A DNA stretch of 64,000 nucleotides from UBA5018 sp947463165. GTDB lineage: Bacteria; Cyanobacteriota; Cyanobacteriia; PCC-6307; Cyanobiaceae. The translations under genes were made by a program, and so were the position numbers. The stretch spans positions 124,001-188,000 of the forward strand of contig CALRTY020000005.1 in assembly GCA_943371245.1 (NCBI GenBank), written 5' to 3'. Below are positions 1-9,766 of this stretch, one piece after another. Numbering within the stretch: the first letter of the stretch is position 1; every line of letters starts with the position of its first letter. Below the pieces are notes generated by a model. It searched no databases and was not told the DNA's origin. It worked only from the letters and a program-made list of their open reading frames with translations.

Positions 1-46
1 TAGCAACCGCATCGGATTAAGTTGCTCGCAGTGCACATGCCTTGCC

Positions 47-328
47 ATGGTGGCTATCCCTCCCGGCGAACGCCGTCGCTGCAGCCTCTGCCAGGTGGAA
101 ATCCAGGGCATGACAGGCGGCGTTGATCTGGTGCACTTCTCCCAGGGCGCCCCCGGCAGCCGCGCCAAGCTCTGGGCGCGGGTGTGCCAGTACCTGCGGA
201 GCGATGAGCAGAAGTGCCAGTGCATTAACCAGGACAGCAACCTGGTGGGCAAGGTGGTCAAGAGTGATTACTACGACGAGGCTCCGGTGATCGACCTCAC
301 TGGTTTCAGTGAATCCGGGCCGGCCTGA
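47..328 (+). CDS. Conserved hypothetical protein upstream of rimP (5' end uncertain)
   Basis: A 93-residue protein that I do not recognise. It has a CSLC pair near residue 14 and a second cysteine group further on (VCQYL, then KCQC), which could bind a metal, though that is inference. It ends just before rimP (6-nt gap), so it probably belongs to the rimP-nusA-infB transcription unit. The reading frame stays open upstream to the window edge, with two more cysteines (SCSQC) just before the chosen ATG. The real start may therefore lie outside the window and the gene may be partial. No membrane segment or signal peptide is visible. Confidence 0.55.
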   Translation: MVAIPPGERRRCSLCQVEIQGMTGGVDLVHFSQGAPGSRAKLWARVCQYLRSDEQKCQCINQDSNLVGKVVKSDYYDEAPVIDLTGFSESGPA

Positions 329-334
329 ATCCCC

Positions 335-808
335 ATGGCCCATCCCCTGATCCCCCAGCTCGAGGCCCTGGCCGAGGGCCTGCTCAGCCAGGCTGGCTAC
401 GAGCTGCGCGGCGTGCAGCTCCACAGCCACCGCATTCCGCTGACGCTGCAGGTGCTGGTGCAAAAGGCCGATGGCAGCGACATCAGCCTCGATGAGTGCG
501 CCAGCTTGAGCGCCCCCCTGGGCGAAGCCATCGAGGCGGCTGAGCTGCTCCCTGGCGCCTATGTTTTAGAGATCAGCAGCCCCGGCATCGGCGAGGAACT
601 GCACGACGACCGTGATTTCCGCAGCTTTCGCGGTTTTCCGGTGGAGGTGCTGTTCCGAGATGGCAAGGGCGCTGAGACCAGGCGCGAGGGCCTACTGCTC
701 GAGCGCGATGCGGAGGCTGTGCATCTCAACCTGCGGGGACGCCCTCTGCGCATCCCCCGCGACGAGGTGATCGCCGTGCGCCTGGTGACCGCCTCCGGCG
801 ACAGCTGA
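335..808 (+). CDS. rimP: Ribosome maturation factor RimP
   Basis: RimP binds the 30S subunit and assists its late maturation in the cytoplasm. The 157-residue length is normal for the family. The N-terminal alpha/beta half shows the family pattern (LEALAEGLLSQAGYELRGVQ, then the segment ISLDECASLSAPLGEAIE). It is followed by the conserved YVLEISSPGIGEEL stretch that leads into the C-terminal SH3-like barrel (FRSFRGFPVEV). The position directly before nusA, ylxR and infB is the classic bacterial order and supports the call. The ATG at 335 closely follows the upstream gene, which fits co-transcription. Confidence 0.95.
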   Translation: MAHPLIPQLEALAEGLLSQAGYELRGVQLHSHRIPLTLQVLVQKADGSDISLDECASLSAPLGEAIEAAELLPGAYVLEISSPGIGEELHDDRDFRSFRGFPVEVLFRDGKGAETRREGLLLERDAEAVHLNLRGRPLRIPRDEVIAVRLVTASGDS

Positions 809-884
809 TGGCCCGCGCCTGGACGTGAGCTCGGCATCGCCCCTGATTTCCCCACAACTGAAAAACCCGCACAACTGAACAGTC

Positions 885-2363
885 ATGGCCCTGGTCTTGC
901 TCCCCGGTCTGAACACCTTGATCGAGGACATCAGCGACGAGAAGAAGCTGCCCGCCACGGTGGTGGAAGCCGCCCTGCGGGAGGCCCTGCTCAAGGGATA
1001 CGAGCGCTATCGGCGAACCCTCTACATCGGCATCAGCGAAGATCCCTTCGAAGAGGATTATTTCTCTAATTTTGATGTGCAGCTTGACCTCGATGAAGAG
1101 GGCTATCGGGTGCTGGCATCCAAGATAATCGTAGATGAGGTGGAGAGCGAAGACCATCAAATTGCCCTGGAAGAAGTGCAGCAGGTGGCCGATGACGCCC
1201 AGATCGGCGACACGGTGGTGCTCGATGTCACGCCGGAGAAGGACGATTTTGGGCGCATGGCCGCAGCCACCACCAAGCAGGTGCTGGCCCAGAAGCTGCG
1301 CGATCAACAGCGGCGCATGATCCAGGAGGAGTTCGCGGATCTGGAGGATCCGGTGCTCACCGCCCGCGTCATCCGCTTTGAGCGCCAGAGCGTGATCATG
1401 GCCGTCAGTAGCGGCCTTGGTCGCCCTGAAGTGGAGGCCGAGCTGCCCCGCCGCGACCAGTTACCCAACGACAATTACCGCGCCAACGCCACCTTCAAGG
1501 TGTTTCTCAAGGAGGTGAGCGAGGTGCCTAGAAGGGGGCCTCAGCTATTTGTTAGCCGCGCCAATGCCGGCCTAGTTGTTTATCTATTTGAAAACGAGGT
1601 GCCCGAGATCCAAGAGGGTGCGGTGCGCATCGTGGCCGTGGCCCGGGAGGCAAATCCCCCCAGCCGCTCGGTGGGACCGCGCACCAAGGTGGCGGTGGAC
1701 AGCGTCGAGCGGGAGGTCGATCCCGTCGGTGCCTGCATCGGCGCCCGCGGCTCCCGCATCCAGCAGGTGGTCAATGAGCTGCGTGGCGAGAAGATCGATG
1801 TAATTCGTTGGTCGGCTGATGCCGGCCAATACATTGCCAACTCCCTCAGCCCCGCCCGGGTGGACCGGGTGCGTTTGGTGGATCCAGATGGTCACCACGC
1901 CCACGTGCTGGTGCCCCCGGATCAGCTGAGCCTGGCGATCGGCCGCGAGGGCCAGAACGTTCGCCTGGCGGCTCGTCTCACCGGCTGGAAGATAGATATC
2001 AAGAATGCCAACGAGTACGACCAGGGCACGGAAGATGCCACCGTGGCCAACCTGATCTCCCTGCGCCAGGAAGAGGAGGCCCTCCAGGCGGAAGCGGATG
2101 CTCGCCTGGCTGCCGAACAGGCCGCCAGGGCCGCCGAGGATGCCCGCCTGCGGGAGCTCTATCCCCTGCCAGAAGACGAGGCGGATGAATACGAAGCCCT
2201 GGAGGAGGGGAGCGCTGCGGAGCCGGATGCCGCAGACCCTGATGCCGAGCCGGCTGAAGTGGCTGAAGCCCCAGACCCTGATGCCGAGTCCACTGAGGAA
2301 GAGTCCACTGAAGACGAGTCCCCTGAGGATGAGCCAGCTGAGCAGGAGGAGGAGATCCGGTGA
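885..2363 (+). CDS. nusA: Transcription termination/antitermination factor NusA
   Basis: NusA binds RNA polymerase and nascent RNA and controls pausing, termination and antitermination. The 492-residue protein has the N-terminal polymerase-binding domain (about 1-130), an S1 region (about 130-200) and two KH domains (about 225-370). The KH domains carry GxxG signatures GARG in ACIGARGSRIQQVVNE and GREG in LAIGREGQNVRLAARL. The last 70 or so residues are a Glu/Asp/Pro-rich acidic tail with near-repeats such as PDPDAE and TEEEST. This tail replaces the helical C-terminal repeats of the E. coli protein. The stop overlaps the GTG start of ylxR by four bases, indicating translational coupling. Confidence 0.96.
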   Translation: MALVLLPGLNTLIEDISDEKKLPATVVEAALREALLKGYERYRRTLYIGISEDPFEEDYFSNFDVQLDLDEEGYRVLASKIIVDEVESEDHQIALEEVQQVADDAQIGDTVVLDVTPEKDDFGRMAAATTKQVLAQKLRDQQRRMIQEEFADLEDPVLTARVIRFERQSVIMAVSSGLGRPEVEAELPRRDQLPNDNYRANATFKVFLKEVSEVPRRGPQLFVSRANAGLVVYLFENEVPEIQEGAVRIVAVAREANPPSRSVGPRTKVAVDSVEREVDPVGACIGARGSRIQQVVNELRGEKIDVIRWSADAGQYIANSLSPARVDRVRLVDPDGHHAHVLVPPDQLSLAIGREGQNVRLAARLTGWKIDIKNANEYDQGTEDATVANLISLRQEEEALQAEADARLAAEQAARAAEDARLRELYPLPEDEADEYEALEEGSAAEPDAADPDAEPAEVAEAPDPDAESTEEESTEDESPEDEPAEQEEEIR

Positions 2364-2638
2364 GTCCCCAGCCGGTGCTGCGCCGCTGCGTGTCCTGTCG
2401 CCAGCTTTGTGACAGGAGCCTGCTCTGGCGGGTGATCCGACTGGCGGCAGGCGGCATCGCCCTCGACCAAGGCATGGGCCGTTCGGCCTACCTATGCCCC
2501 AGTGGCGACTGTCTCGATGACGCCCGGCGCAAGAAGCGCCTGCAACGGGCCCTGCGCTGCCAAGTTGCGGATTCCATCGTTGATGCCTTGGAGCTGCGGC
2601 TGCGACCCAGCGCCGCATCGGGCTCTGAGGCAAGATGA
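2360..2638 (+). CDS. ylxR: YlxR family RNA-binding protein
   Basis: A 92-residue protein of the YlxR (DUF448) family, small proteins encoded between nusA and infB in many bacteria. The hallmark motif is visible as RRCVSCRQ near residue 8 and GRSAYLCPSGDC near residue 41. These correspond to the conserved R-x-C-x-x-C and GRGAYLC signatures. Translation starts at GTG in a GTGA overlap with the nusA stop, so it is coupled to nusA. The function in cyanobacteria is not settled; family members have been linked to nucleoid or RNA binding. Confidence 0.92.
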   Translation: MSPQPVLRRCVSCRQLCDRSLLWRVIRLAAGGIALDQGMGRSAYLCPSGDCLDDARRKKRLQRALRCQVADSIVDALELRLRPSAASGSEAR

Positions 2639-2716
2639 ACTTTGGTCGCATAGCGCTTGCGGCCTGGATGCTTCCTGGCCCCTGGGGTCCCGGAGCTCCG
2701 TCCACTGGAGACCTGA

Positions 2717-5700
2717 ATGACCAGCAGCGGCAAAGTCAGAATTTATGAGCTGTCCCGGGACCTGGGCCTGGACAACAAGGACGTGCTCGACGCCGCCGAG
2801 AAGCTTTCGATCGCCGCGAAGAGCCACAGCAGCTCGATCAGTGACGACGAAGCTGCCCGCATCCGCGGCTTGTTGCAGGTTGGCAATGGCTCCAGAGCTG
2901 TAGCCAGCGGCCCAGCTGGTGGCCCGGCCAATGCCAGTGGCCCGGCTAGTGCCCCGGCGAAGGCGATCTTGGCTGTCCAGAAAGCCGCCGCGCCCGCGCC
3001 AGAGCGTCCAGCCAGCCCAGCTGAGCCCATCGCTGCCAAACCCTCGGCGCCGGCCAAGCCCATGCCAGCCCGGCCAGTAGCCCCTGTGGTGACCAAGCCG
3101 ACGGCCTCCAACAAACCAGTCCTTCCGAACAAGCCCTTGGCTCCTGCGAAGCCCGCTCCCGCCAAGCCCCCTGTCGTGGCCAACCAGCCCAGCGCGCCTG
3201 CGGTGATCAAGCCCAGTGCGCCTGTGGTGATCAAACCCAGTGCTGCGGAGGTGGCCAAGCCCAGTGCCCCTCTGGCCAAGACGAGCACCCCGCCTGCGGT
3301 CTCCAGCGAGGCTGGCGATCAGCCCCGTCCCGCCGGCGGCCTTGCCGCTGCTGCGGCCAAACCCGGTGCCACCCCCTTGCGGCCCGCTTCCGCCGCTCCT
3401 GCCGCGCCTCGGCCCAGTGGCCCGCCCAGTCGGCCTGCCGCTCCCGTGGTGATCAAGCCTGCGGTGATCAAGCCCGCAGCGACCAAGCCGGAGGTGGTCA
3501 AGCCGGTGGTGATCAAGCCGGCAGCCCCCACCTCTGCGGCGCCTCGCCCAGCCGCCGGCCGGCCGGCGGCCCCCACCAAGGCCAGCCAGCCACCGGCGCG
3601 GCCCAGCTCGCCGCGGCCCGCTCCGGCCACCTCCGCCCGACCCGCGGCGCCAACTCCCACCCGACCTGCGGTGGCCAGCCCGCGAGCCAGTGATGCTCCG
3701 GCAAGACCGGCGGTGCCGGCCAAGCCACCCGTGGTGATCGCCTCCAAGCCAGCGCGGCCGGCACCGCCGGCCCCGGCCCGCAAGCCGGAGACCCCTGGCC
3801 GTCCCGGAGGCAGTCCGGCTGGCAGGCCTCAACTGGTGGGCCGTCCCATCAGTGGTGCTGGCCAAGCAGGTGGCGCTGGCCCAGCCGGTGGCGCTGGCCC
3901 AGCCGGTGGTCAAGCCGGTACCCCCGGCACGGCAGGCAGTCGTCCCGCCTCACCATCCGGTCGTCCGCCCCTGAGTCAGCGACCCGGGGCCCCCGCCCCG
4001 ATCGTCCGGGGGGGGCAACAGACGGGCCGTCCCGGACCGACGCCCCTGGAGCTGGTCGGCAAGCCAATTCGTCGCGACAGCAGTACTGGTACCGGCCGCG
4101 CCGCGCCCCCGATCCGCCCTGGCATGCCGACTGGCATGCGCAAGCCGGTGGCCCCCGGCGAGTTGATGCAGCTGCAGAAGCCCACGGGCCGTCCCGCGGC
4201 GCCACCACCGCGCCGCCCGGGCGAACGACCCGCCGCCGAAGCAGGTGCCACCACCAGCCCCACGCCGGAACTGGTGCGCCCCACCGCTACGCCGCCCGCC
4301 GTACCGCGGCGCCCTGGCTTCCGGCCCCCCGTCGCCTCCGCTGGTGCCCCGGGGCGTCCCCGCCGGCCCGATTGGGACGACAGCGCCAAGCTGGAAGCTC
4401 TGCGCAGCCGCACGCCGCAGAAACAGCGCACCAAGGTGCACATCATTGGCGAAAACGATGATGCTCTGACGGCTGAAACCGGTGGCTACGCCGGTGAACA
4501 GGAAGCCGTGGTGCTGACGGCCAGTTTGGCCCGGCCCAGCAAGCCCAGGGGCTTGGCCGCCGCTGCCGCCAAGCCCACCGTGGCGGTGCGCAAGCGCAAG
4601 AAGGAAACCACCCGTCAGCGGCAGCGTCGCCGTGCCATGGAGCTGCGGGCTTCCCGCGAAGCCAAGGCCCAGAGGCCGGAGATGTTGATCGTGCCGGAGG
4701 GCAACCTCACGGTGCAGGAGCTGGCCGACAAGCTTGGCGTGGAGAGCTCCGAAATCATCAAGAGCCTCTTCTTCAAGGGGATCATCGCCACGGTCACCCA
4801 GACCTTGGACATGTCCACGATCGAGACGGTGTCCGATGAATTCGGCGTGCCGGTGCTGGAGGACGACGTTCAGGCCGCCGCCCGCAAGACCGTCGAGATG
4901 ATCGAGGAGAGCGATCTCCAGCACCTGATTCGCCGCCCACCGGTGGTGACGGTGATGGGTCACGTGGACCACGGCAAGACGAGCCTGCTCGATGCCATCC
5001 GCAAGACCAGGGTGGCCGCTGGCGAAGCCGGGGGCATCACCCAGCACATCGGTGCCTATCAAGTGGAGATTGAGGTGGGTGGTGAGCTGCGCAAGATCAC
5101 CTTCCTAGACACCCCGGGTCACGAGGCCTTCACGGCGATGCGTGCCCGCGGCACCAAGGTGACCGACGTGGCCGTGCTGGTGGTGGCCGCCGACGACGGC
5201 GTCCGGCCCCAGACCCTGGAAGCTATCAGCCACGCCCGGGCCGCCGAGGTGCCGATCGTGGTGGCGATCAACAAGATCGACAAGGTGGGAGCTTCCCCCG
5301 AGCGGGTGAAGCAGGAACTATCGGGTCAACAGCTGGTGGCCGAAGACTGGGGCGGCAATACCGTGATGGTGCCGGTGAGTGCCATCAAGGGCGAAAACAT
5401 CGACACCCTGCTGGAGATGATTCTGTTGGTGTCGGAGGTGGAAGACCTCCAGGCCAACCCGGATCGACTGGCCAAGGGCACGGTGATTGAGGCCCACCTG
5501 GACAAGGCCAAGGGACCGGTGGCCACGCTGCTGATCCAGAACGGCACCCTGCGCACCGGTGATGTGGTGGCTGCGGGCCCAGTGCTGGGCAAGGTGCGCG
5601 CCATGGTGGATGACACCGGTGGCCGGGTCAAGGCCGCCGGTCCCTCCTACGCCGTGGAGGCCCTCGGCTTCAGCGAGGTGCCCACCGCCGGCGACGAATT

Positions 5701-6460
5701 CGAGGTGTATCCCGATGAAAAGAGTGCCCGCGCCGTGGTGGGCGATCGAGCCTCCGAAGCCCGGGCCACCCGTCTGGCCCAGCAGATGGCCTCCCGCCGC
5801 GTCTCGCTGGCCTCGATGTCCAGCAAGGTCAGCGATGGCGACCTCAAGGAGCTCAACTTGATCCTCAAGGCCGACGTGCAGGGTTCCGTCGAGGCCATCC
5901 TCGGCTCCCTGGAGCAGCTGCCCCAGAAGGAGGTACAGGTGCGGGTGCTGCTCTCGGCTCCGGGCGAGATCACCGAGACCGACGTGGATCTGGCGGCCGC
6001 CTCCGGCGCCGTGATCGTGGGCTTCAACACCTCCATGGCTCCAGGGGCCAGGCGTTCCGCCGATGCCACGGGCGTGGATGTGCGCGACTACGACGTGATC
6101 TACAAGCTGCTGGAAGATATCCAAATGGCCATGGAGGGCCTGCTGGAACCGGAGCTGGTGGAGGAGGGTCTCGGCGAGGCAGAGGTGCGTGCCGTGTTCA
6201 TGATTGGCCGCAATGCCGTGGCTGGCTGCTATGTCACCAACGGCAAACTGCAGCGCAATTGCAAAGTGCGCGTCCATCGCGGCAAGGAGGTGGTCTTCCA
6301 GGGGGATCTCGATTCCCTGCGTCGCAGCAAAGACGACGTCAAGGAGGTGGCCACCGGCTTCGAGTGCGGCATTGGTTGCGATCGCTTCAATGCCTGGAGG
6401 GAAGGCGACCGGGTGGAGGCCTTCAAGCTGGTCACCCAGCGACGCACCCTCAGTCTCTGA
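2717..6460 (+). CDS. infB: Translation initiation factor IF-2
   Basis: The GTPase IF-2 places fMet-tRNA on the 30S subunit and promotes subunit joining. The protein is 1247 residues, very long for the family. The N-terminal end (YELSRDLGLDNKDVLDAAEKL) is the normal IF2_N domain. Residues of about 60-560 form a low-complexity Ala/Pro/Lys/Gly/Arg extension. A second IF2_N-like segment (LTVQELADKLGVESSEIIK) precedes the G domain. The G domain shows GHVDHGKTS (G at about 748), DTPGHEAF and NKID. Domains II-IV follow, ending VEAFKLVTQRRTLSL. It is the last core gene of the rimP-nusA-ylxR-infB cluster. Confidence 0.97.
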   Translation: MTSSGKVRIYELSRDLGLDNKDVLDAAEKLSIAAKSHSSSISDDEAARIRGLLQVGNGSRAVASGPAGGPANASGPASAPAKAILAVQKAAAPAPERPASPAEPIAAKPSAPAKPMPARPVAPVVTKPTASNKPVLPNKPLAPAKPAPAKPPVVANQPSAPAVIKPSAPVVIKPSAAEVAKPSAPLAKTSTPPAVSSEAGDQPRPAGGLAAAAAKPGATPLRPASAAPAAPRPSGPPSRPAAPVVIKPAVIKPAATKPEVVKPVVIKPAAPTSAAPRPAAGRPAAPTKASQPPARPSSPRPAPATSARPAAPTPTRPAVASPRASDAPARPAVPAKPPVVIASKPARPAPPAPARKPETPGRPGGSPAGRPQLVGRPISGAGQAGGAGPAGGAGPAGGQAGTPGTAGSRPASPSGRPPLSQRPGAPAPIVRGGQQTGRPGPTPLELVGKPIRRDSSTGTGRAAPPIRPGMPTGMRKPVAPGELMQLQKPTGRPAAPPPRRPGERPAAEAGATTSPTPELVRPTATPPAVPRRPGFRPPVASAGAPGRPRRPDWDDSAKLEALRSRTPQKQRTKVHIIGENDDALTAETGGYAGEQEAVVLTASLARPSKPRGLAAAAAKPTVAVRKRKKETTRQRQRRRAMELRASREAKAQRPEMLIVPEGNLTVQELADKLGVESSEIIKSLFFKGIIATVTQTLDMSTIETVSDEFGVPVLEDDVQAAARKTVEMIEESDLQHLIRRPPVVTVMGHVDHGKTSLLDAIRKTRVAAGEAGGITQHIGAYQVEIEVGGELRKITFLDTPGHEAFTAMRARGTKVTDVAVLVVAADDGVRPQTLEAISHARAAEVPIVVAINKIDKVGASPERVKQELSGQQLVAEDWGGNTVMVPVSAIKGENIDTLLEMILLVSEVEDLQANPDRLAKGTVIEAHLDKAKGPVATLLIQNGTLRTGDVVAAGPVLGKVRAMVDDTGGRVKAAGPSYAVEALGFSEVPTAGDEFEVYPDEKSARAVVGDRASEARATRLAQQMASRRVSLASMSSKVSDGDLKELNLILKADVQGSVEAILGSLEQLPQKEVQVRVLLSAPGEITETDVDLAAASGAVIVGFNTSMAPGARRSADATGVDVRDYDVIYKLLEDIQMAMEGLLEPELVEEGLGEAEVRAVFMIGRNAVAGCYVTNGKLQRNCKVRVHRGKEVVFQGDLDSLRRSKDDVKEVATGFECGIGCDRFNAWREGDRVEAFKLVTQRRTLSL

Positions 6461-6474
6461 GTGCCGCCGTCGTG

Positions 6475-7308
6475 GTGAACGCCCGCCGCGAACCGCTGAT
6501 CTGGCTGCAGCTGCTGGGAGCTGCAGCCATGCCGCTCGAGCTGCTGCTGATCCTGCTGCTCCTGGCTGGTGCCGATCCTGGACCGGTGCCAGCCCTGGAG
6601 CGACTGCTGGCTTGGGGCCTTGGCGTACTTGGGCCAGCGCTACTGCTCTGGCGCTACCCCGCCGATCCATTTTCGCTGTTGTTTGCTCAAGTGCCCCTGC
6701 GGGCTCGCAGCAGCGAGCAGCGCCGCTTGTCCGCCTGGCAAAGCGGCATCACGCCACGCTTGCTGGTAATCAGCGGCGCTGGCCTGTTGCTGGTGGCTTT
6801 CTGGTGGCTAGATGCCCATGCGGCCCTGGCTGGTCCGCTGGCGCCCCTGCCCGCCGCTAATCGGCTGGTGCTGCTGCTGCTCAGCATTCCCCTGCTGGCC
6901 CTGGTGCTCTGGCAGTGGCAACAGCTGGGCCAGGCGGTTGTGCTGCTGACCCTGTCGCCAGCCAGCCTTGAGTCGATCAGCCCCTTGAGCCAACAACAGT
7001 TGCAAGAGCAAAGGCTCTGCCTTGGCTTACCTCTGCTGCTGCTGTCGCCATTTGTCGCCGAGTCTCCCCAGAGATCCGCGGTCGCTGCAGCAGCTGCGGA
7101 ACTTCAGCCGCCTGGCCAAGGCCAGCCCGAGCTGGAGAGCAACCCAGCCACCGCTTCAGCTGTCACTTCTCCAGCTGTCACCGCTCCAGCCGTCACCGCT
7201 TCAGCCGTTACAGAACTAGATGTCAGCGTCGATCTCAGCATTGCGGTCGAACCAGAGCAAACCTCCAAAGATCAGCAGGGCAGCGATCTGGATCAACAGA
7301 TCGGTTGA
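6475..7308 (+). CDS. Membrane protein with low-complexity tail
   Basis: A 277-residue protein starting at GTG, 14 bases after the infB stop; another in-frame GTG sits one codon upstream. The N-terminal two thirds contain about five hydrophobic segments rich in Leu, such as PLELLLILLLLAGADPG and NRLVLLLLSIPLLALVLW. The last 80 or so residues are low complexity, with a five-residue repeat of the type VTAPA / VTASA. It resembles cyanobacterial proteins annotated as low-complexity-tail membrane proteins; function unknown. Its 3' end overlaps the convergent DUF3493 gene by 93 bases, so the true C-terminus or one of the two genes needs care. Confidence 0.7.
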   Translation: MNARREPLIWLQLLGAAAMPLELLLILLLLAGADPGPVPALERLLAWGLGVLGPALLLWRYPADPFSLLFAQVPLRARSSEQRRLSAWQSGITPRLLVISGAGLLLVAFWWLDAHAALAGPLAPLPAANRLVLLLLSIPLLALVLWQWQQLGQAVVLLTLSPASLESISPLSQQQLQEQRLCLGLPLLLLSPFVAESPQRSAVAAAAAELQPPGQGQPELESNPATASAVTSPAVTAPAVTASAVTELDVSVDLSIAVEPEQTSKDQQGSDLDQQIG

Positions 7309-7491
7309 TGCCACCTCGGCCCCGGCAGCGCTGCGCATGGCCATAGTGGCCAATCCCAGGCCTGCGGAGGCACTCAAGGCCAGCCACAGGGCCCTACGTA
7401 AACCCCGCCAGGGAGTACGGGCCTCCTGCAGCAGCCTGGCCCGCAGGGCGGGATCCAGGCGGCTATCTGACGATCTGGGCTTGGAGTCCAC
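7216..7491 (-). CDS. DUF3493 domain membrane protein
   Basis: A 91-residue protein. The segment LDPALRARLLQEARTPWRGL followed by RRALWLALSASAGLGLATM matches my memory of the DUF3493 family, found in cyanobacteria and plastid-bearing eukaryotes. Two membrane segments are visible: residues of about 33-52 and 68-82 (IQIAALLIFGGLLWF). The family's function is unknown. It is convergent with, and overlaps, the membrane protein gene downstream of infB, and lies just before tRNA-Thr. Confidence 0.75.
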   Translation of the reverse strand: MDSKPRSSDSRLDPALRARLLQEARTPWRGLRRALWLALSASAGLGLATMAMRSAAGAEVASTDLLIQIAALLIFGGLLWFDRNAEIDADI

Positions 7492-7537
7492 GGGCTGCCT
7501 ACGGCTTGGCAGGCCTGAATGCTAGTTTCTCTAGGGC

Positions 7538-7609
<72 letters not shown>

Positions 7610-9258
7610 TTCGTGAACCGCTTCTCCACCTCCAGAATCCCGCTTAAGCAGATTCTGGAAAACCGCTATTTCTGAAAATCTGCCAGAATAAAATCTTTGG
7701 GGCTGCATCCGGGGCAGCAAAGGCTGCAGCTGGGGTTTTCCCGAGTCTGCTCAAGGGCAGTGGTAAAAACCAGGTTCATCGATCTCACGCCGCGAAAAGC
7801 ATTGCGGCGACTCACCTGCCCCCTCACCTGCCCCCTGACACACCGTCCGCATGGGCTTCTGGTGGCAGGTAAGTTTAAGCTGGTTGCTCACCTAGATCGC
7901 GCACCACCAGCTTTAGGGCGATAAGGCGCTGGGTTGGTTGGTCAATATCACCGGGTCTAATCTTGCAACGGTCAATATCCCTAGGAGCAATTGTGCCGGG
8001 TCACATCCTGTAGCGGTGAATTTCGCGAAGACCCTGTCCTTGCATGGCGAAGCAGCGCATGGCGAGCAGCGCATGGCGAGCGGCGCATGGCTGGAGCTGC
8101 ATTAAGTCTTTTATTCAGTGTCAGCATCTAGGACAGGGCTGGTTTTGAATGGGATTGCAGGTGCTCAGGGTTGTTAATGCTGTATTGGCGCCGTGAAGCG
8201 CGCGACTGTCCTCAACGGCTGGTTGGCCGTCGGGAGGATGGGCAGGTGTCCGCCTGGTTCAGTTTTTGGGCTTCCCGCCAGACGAGCCTGGGCCCAGGGA
8301 ACTGGTCGCCTGCGTCGGCCTCCTGGCTGGTGGCCATAGCTGCCTAGGGACTTTGGCGCAGGGCAGGGATTGCCAAGCACCTTGGCCTGAATGGCTTACC
8401 TTCCGTAAGCCGGCATCGGTGCCCTGGCCCCGAGCTAGTGCTGCCGAGCTGGTGGCCAGGAGATCGGCAAAGCCGGTCGGAAATGCTTGATGTCAATTGG
8501 TGACTTGATCCCACTTGGGCTATGGGCTAGGCAGGGGCCAAAGCCAATGGATGGCTCTGCCTCAGGCTTGCCCGTAAACAGCGGCGCTCAGGGCCAGGTC
8601 AAGCCAATGCGGCGCTGCTCTGAGGGAGCCTCAGTGAGCAGTGCCGCAGATATGGCCCATAAAGACGGGTCAAATCTGCGGCAGATGAAGTGTATGCGTT
8701 GATTTTGCTGCCAACTCTTTCAGTTGGTTGGTGGCCGCTGGCCAGGGGGCTGATCGGGCCTTGCGGGATCGCTGCCCCCTGGGCCTGGCCTAGGGCTGAT
8801 GCATGGCTGCAATCCCGAAAAGACTAGCTGACTGGAGTTTCTGGTGGGCTTGCCCTGGCGATGCCGGCCATGGCTTTCAGCTCAATAGACCCAGAAAACC
8901 CTGTGCTGAACTGGTTTTTACCAAAGTTCTGCCCCAAACCACGGTCCGGATAAGCAGGCTTGGCCGGGCAACAGCAGTCAGTTTGCTTGCCACCACTGGC
9001 GGAAAGGGAGGCAGCTCAGACTGGTGGAGTCGCCAGCTTGGCGGATGGTTCGGTGCTCAACAACCAGCAATGAACCGTATAGCCCTGAGCGGCGCAGCAC
9101 TGCATCATAACCCCAGGCTACCTATGGACAACCTTGAGACCCCATTCCCTGGGCCAATTCAGCCAGAGCGCTGGCCTTGTAGTGGTTTGAAACAGGGGAT
9201 CCACCCCTGGACAGGGACAAACCGATAGCTAGGATGTGCTCATCCATGATTTTCTGCC
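7610..9258. other. Gene-poor intergenic region between tRNA-Thr and cyAbrB
   Basis: About 1.65 kb without a convincing gene on either strand; open frames here have no recognisable motifs. It holds an 8-bp inverted repeat CCAGAATC/GATTCTGG at 7632-7658 just after the tRNA. A tandem 12-mer CTCACCTGCCCC (about 2.5 copies) lies near 7810-7835. GCGCATGGCGAGCA-type units repeat near 8048-8100, and a GTCAATATC motif repeats near 7950-7980. It may be decayed accessory DNA. Confidence 0.6.
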
Positions 9259-9627
9259 ATGCTCACCGGACCTGAACTGCTTGCCAAGGTCAAGGACCTG
9301 GGGGAAGCCTCCAAATCTGAGCTGGTACGCAGCTGCGGCTACGTCAGCATCAAGGCTGATGGGGGTGAGCGCCTAAACTTCACCGCCTTCTATGAGGCAT
9401 TGCTGGAGGCAAAGGGCGTCAGCCTCGGCGAGCCTTCCAGTAAGGGCAAAGGCCGCAGGGGGCGGCAGCTCACCTATCACACAAAAGTGCAGTTTAATGG
9501 CAATCTCATGGTGGGCCGGGCCTACACGGTGCAGCTTGACTTCAAGCCTGGTGACGAATTCGAGATCAAGCTGGGCCGTAAGCAGATCAAGCTCATTCCC
9601 CTCGGCGGTACCGACGAGGAGGATTGA
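9259..9627 (+). CDS. cyAbrB family transcriptional regulator
   Basis: A 122-residue protein of the cyanobacterial AbrB-like family, DNA-binding regulators linked in cyanobacteria to carbon/nitrogen balance and other global responses. The sequence is nearly the family consensus: MLTGPELLAKVKDLGEASKS at the start, then SCGYVSIKADGGERLNF. The C-terminal AbrB-like DNA-binding part is KVQFNGNLMVGRAYTVQL followed by GDEFEIKLGRKQIKLIP. In this family the AbrB fold is at the C-terminus. It stands alone, with long spacers on its upstream side. Confidence 0.92.
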   Translation: MLTGPELLAKVKDLGEASKSELVRSCGYVSIKADGGERLNFTAFYEALLEAKGVSLGEPSSKGKGRRGRQLTYHTKVQFNGNLMVGRAYTVQLDFKPGDEFEIKLGRKQIKLIPLGGTDEED

Positions 9628-9766
9628 AGCCTTTTGCGGCTGAGGTTCCAGCTCAGCTGCTGGCACCAGGTCGGGGCTTGAGCTTGCCAACTCCAGGGCA
9701 AGCAAAGCCTCCGACCTGCTTTCAGCCGATCACGGCGCCGCCCCAACCAGCACTGGCCGGCGCTCT

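Noticed and set aside
2492..3913. Long open frame antisense to infB (also 3950-5062 and 5318-6670)
   Set aside because: These are produced by the GC-rich codon pattern of infB on the other strand; the translations are Arg/Gly/His-rich without motifs.
7632..7658. Hairpin after tRNA-Thr as intrinsic terminator
   Set aside because: The 8-bp stem is perfect, but neither strand has a following T-run.
8803..9228. 141-codon open frame in the spacer before cyAbrB
   Set aside because: No recognisable domain, composition like translated non-coding DNA, no ribosome binding site seen.
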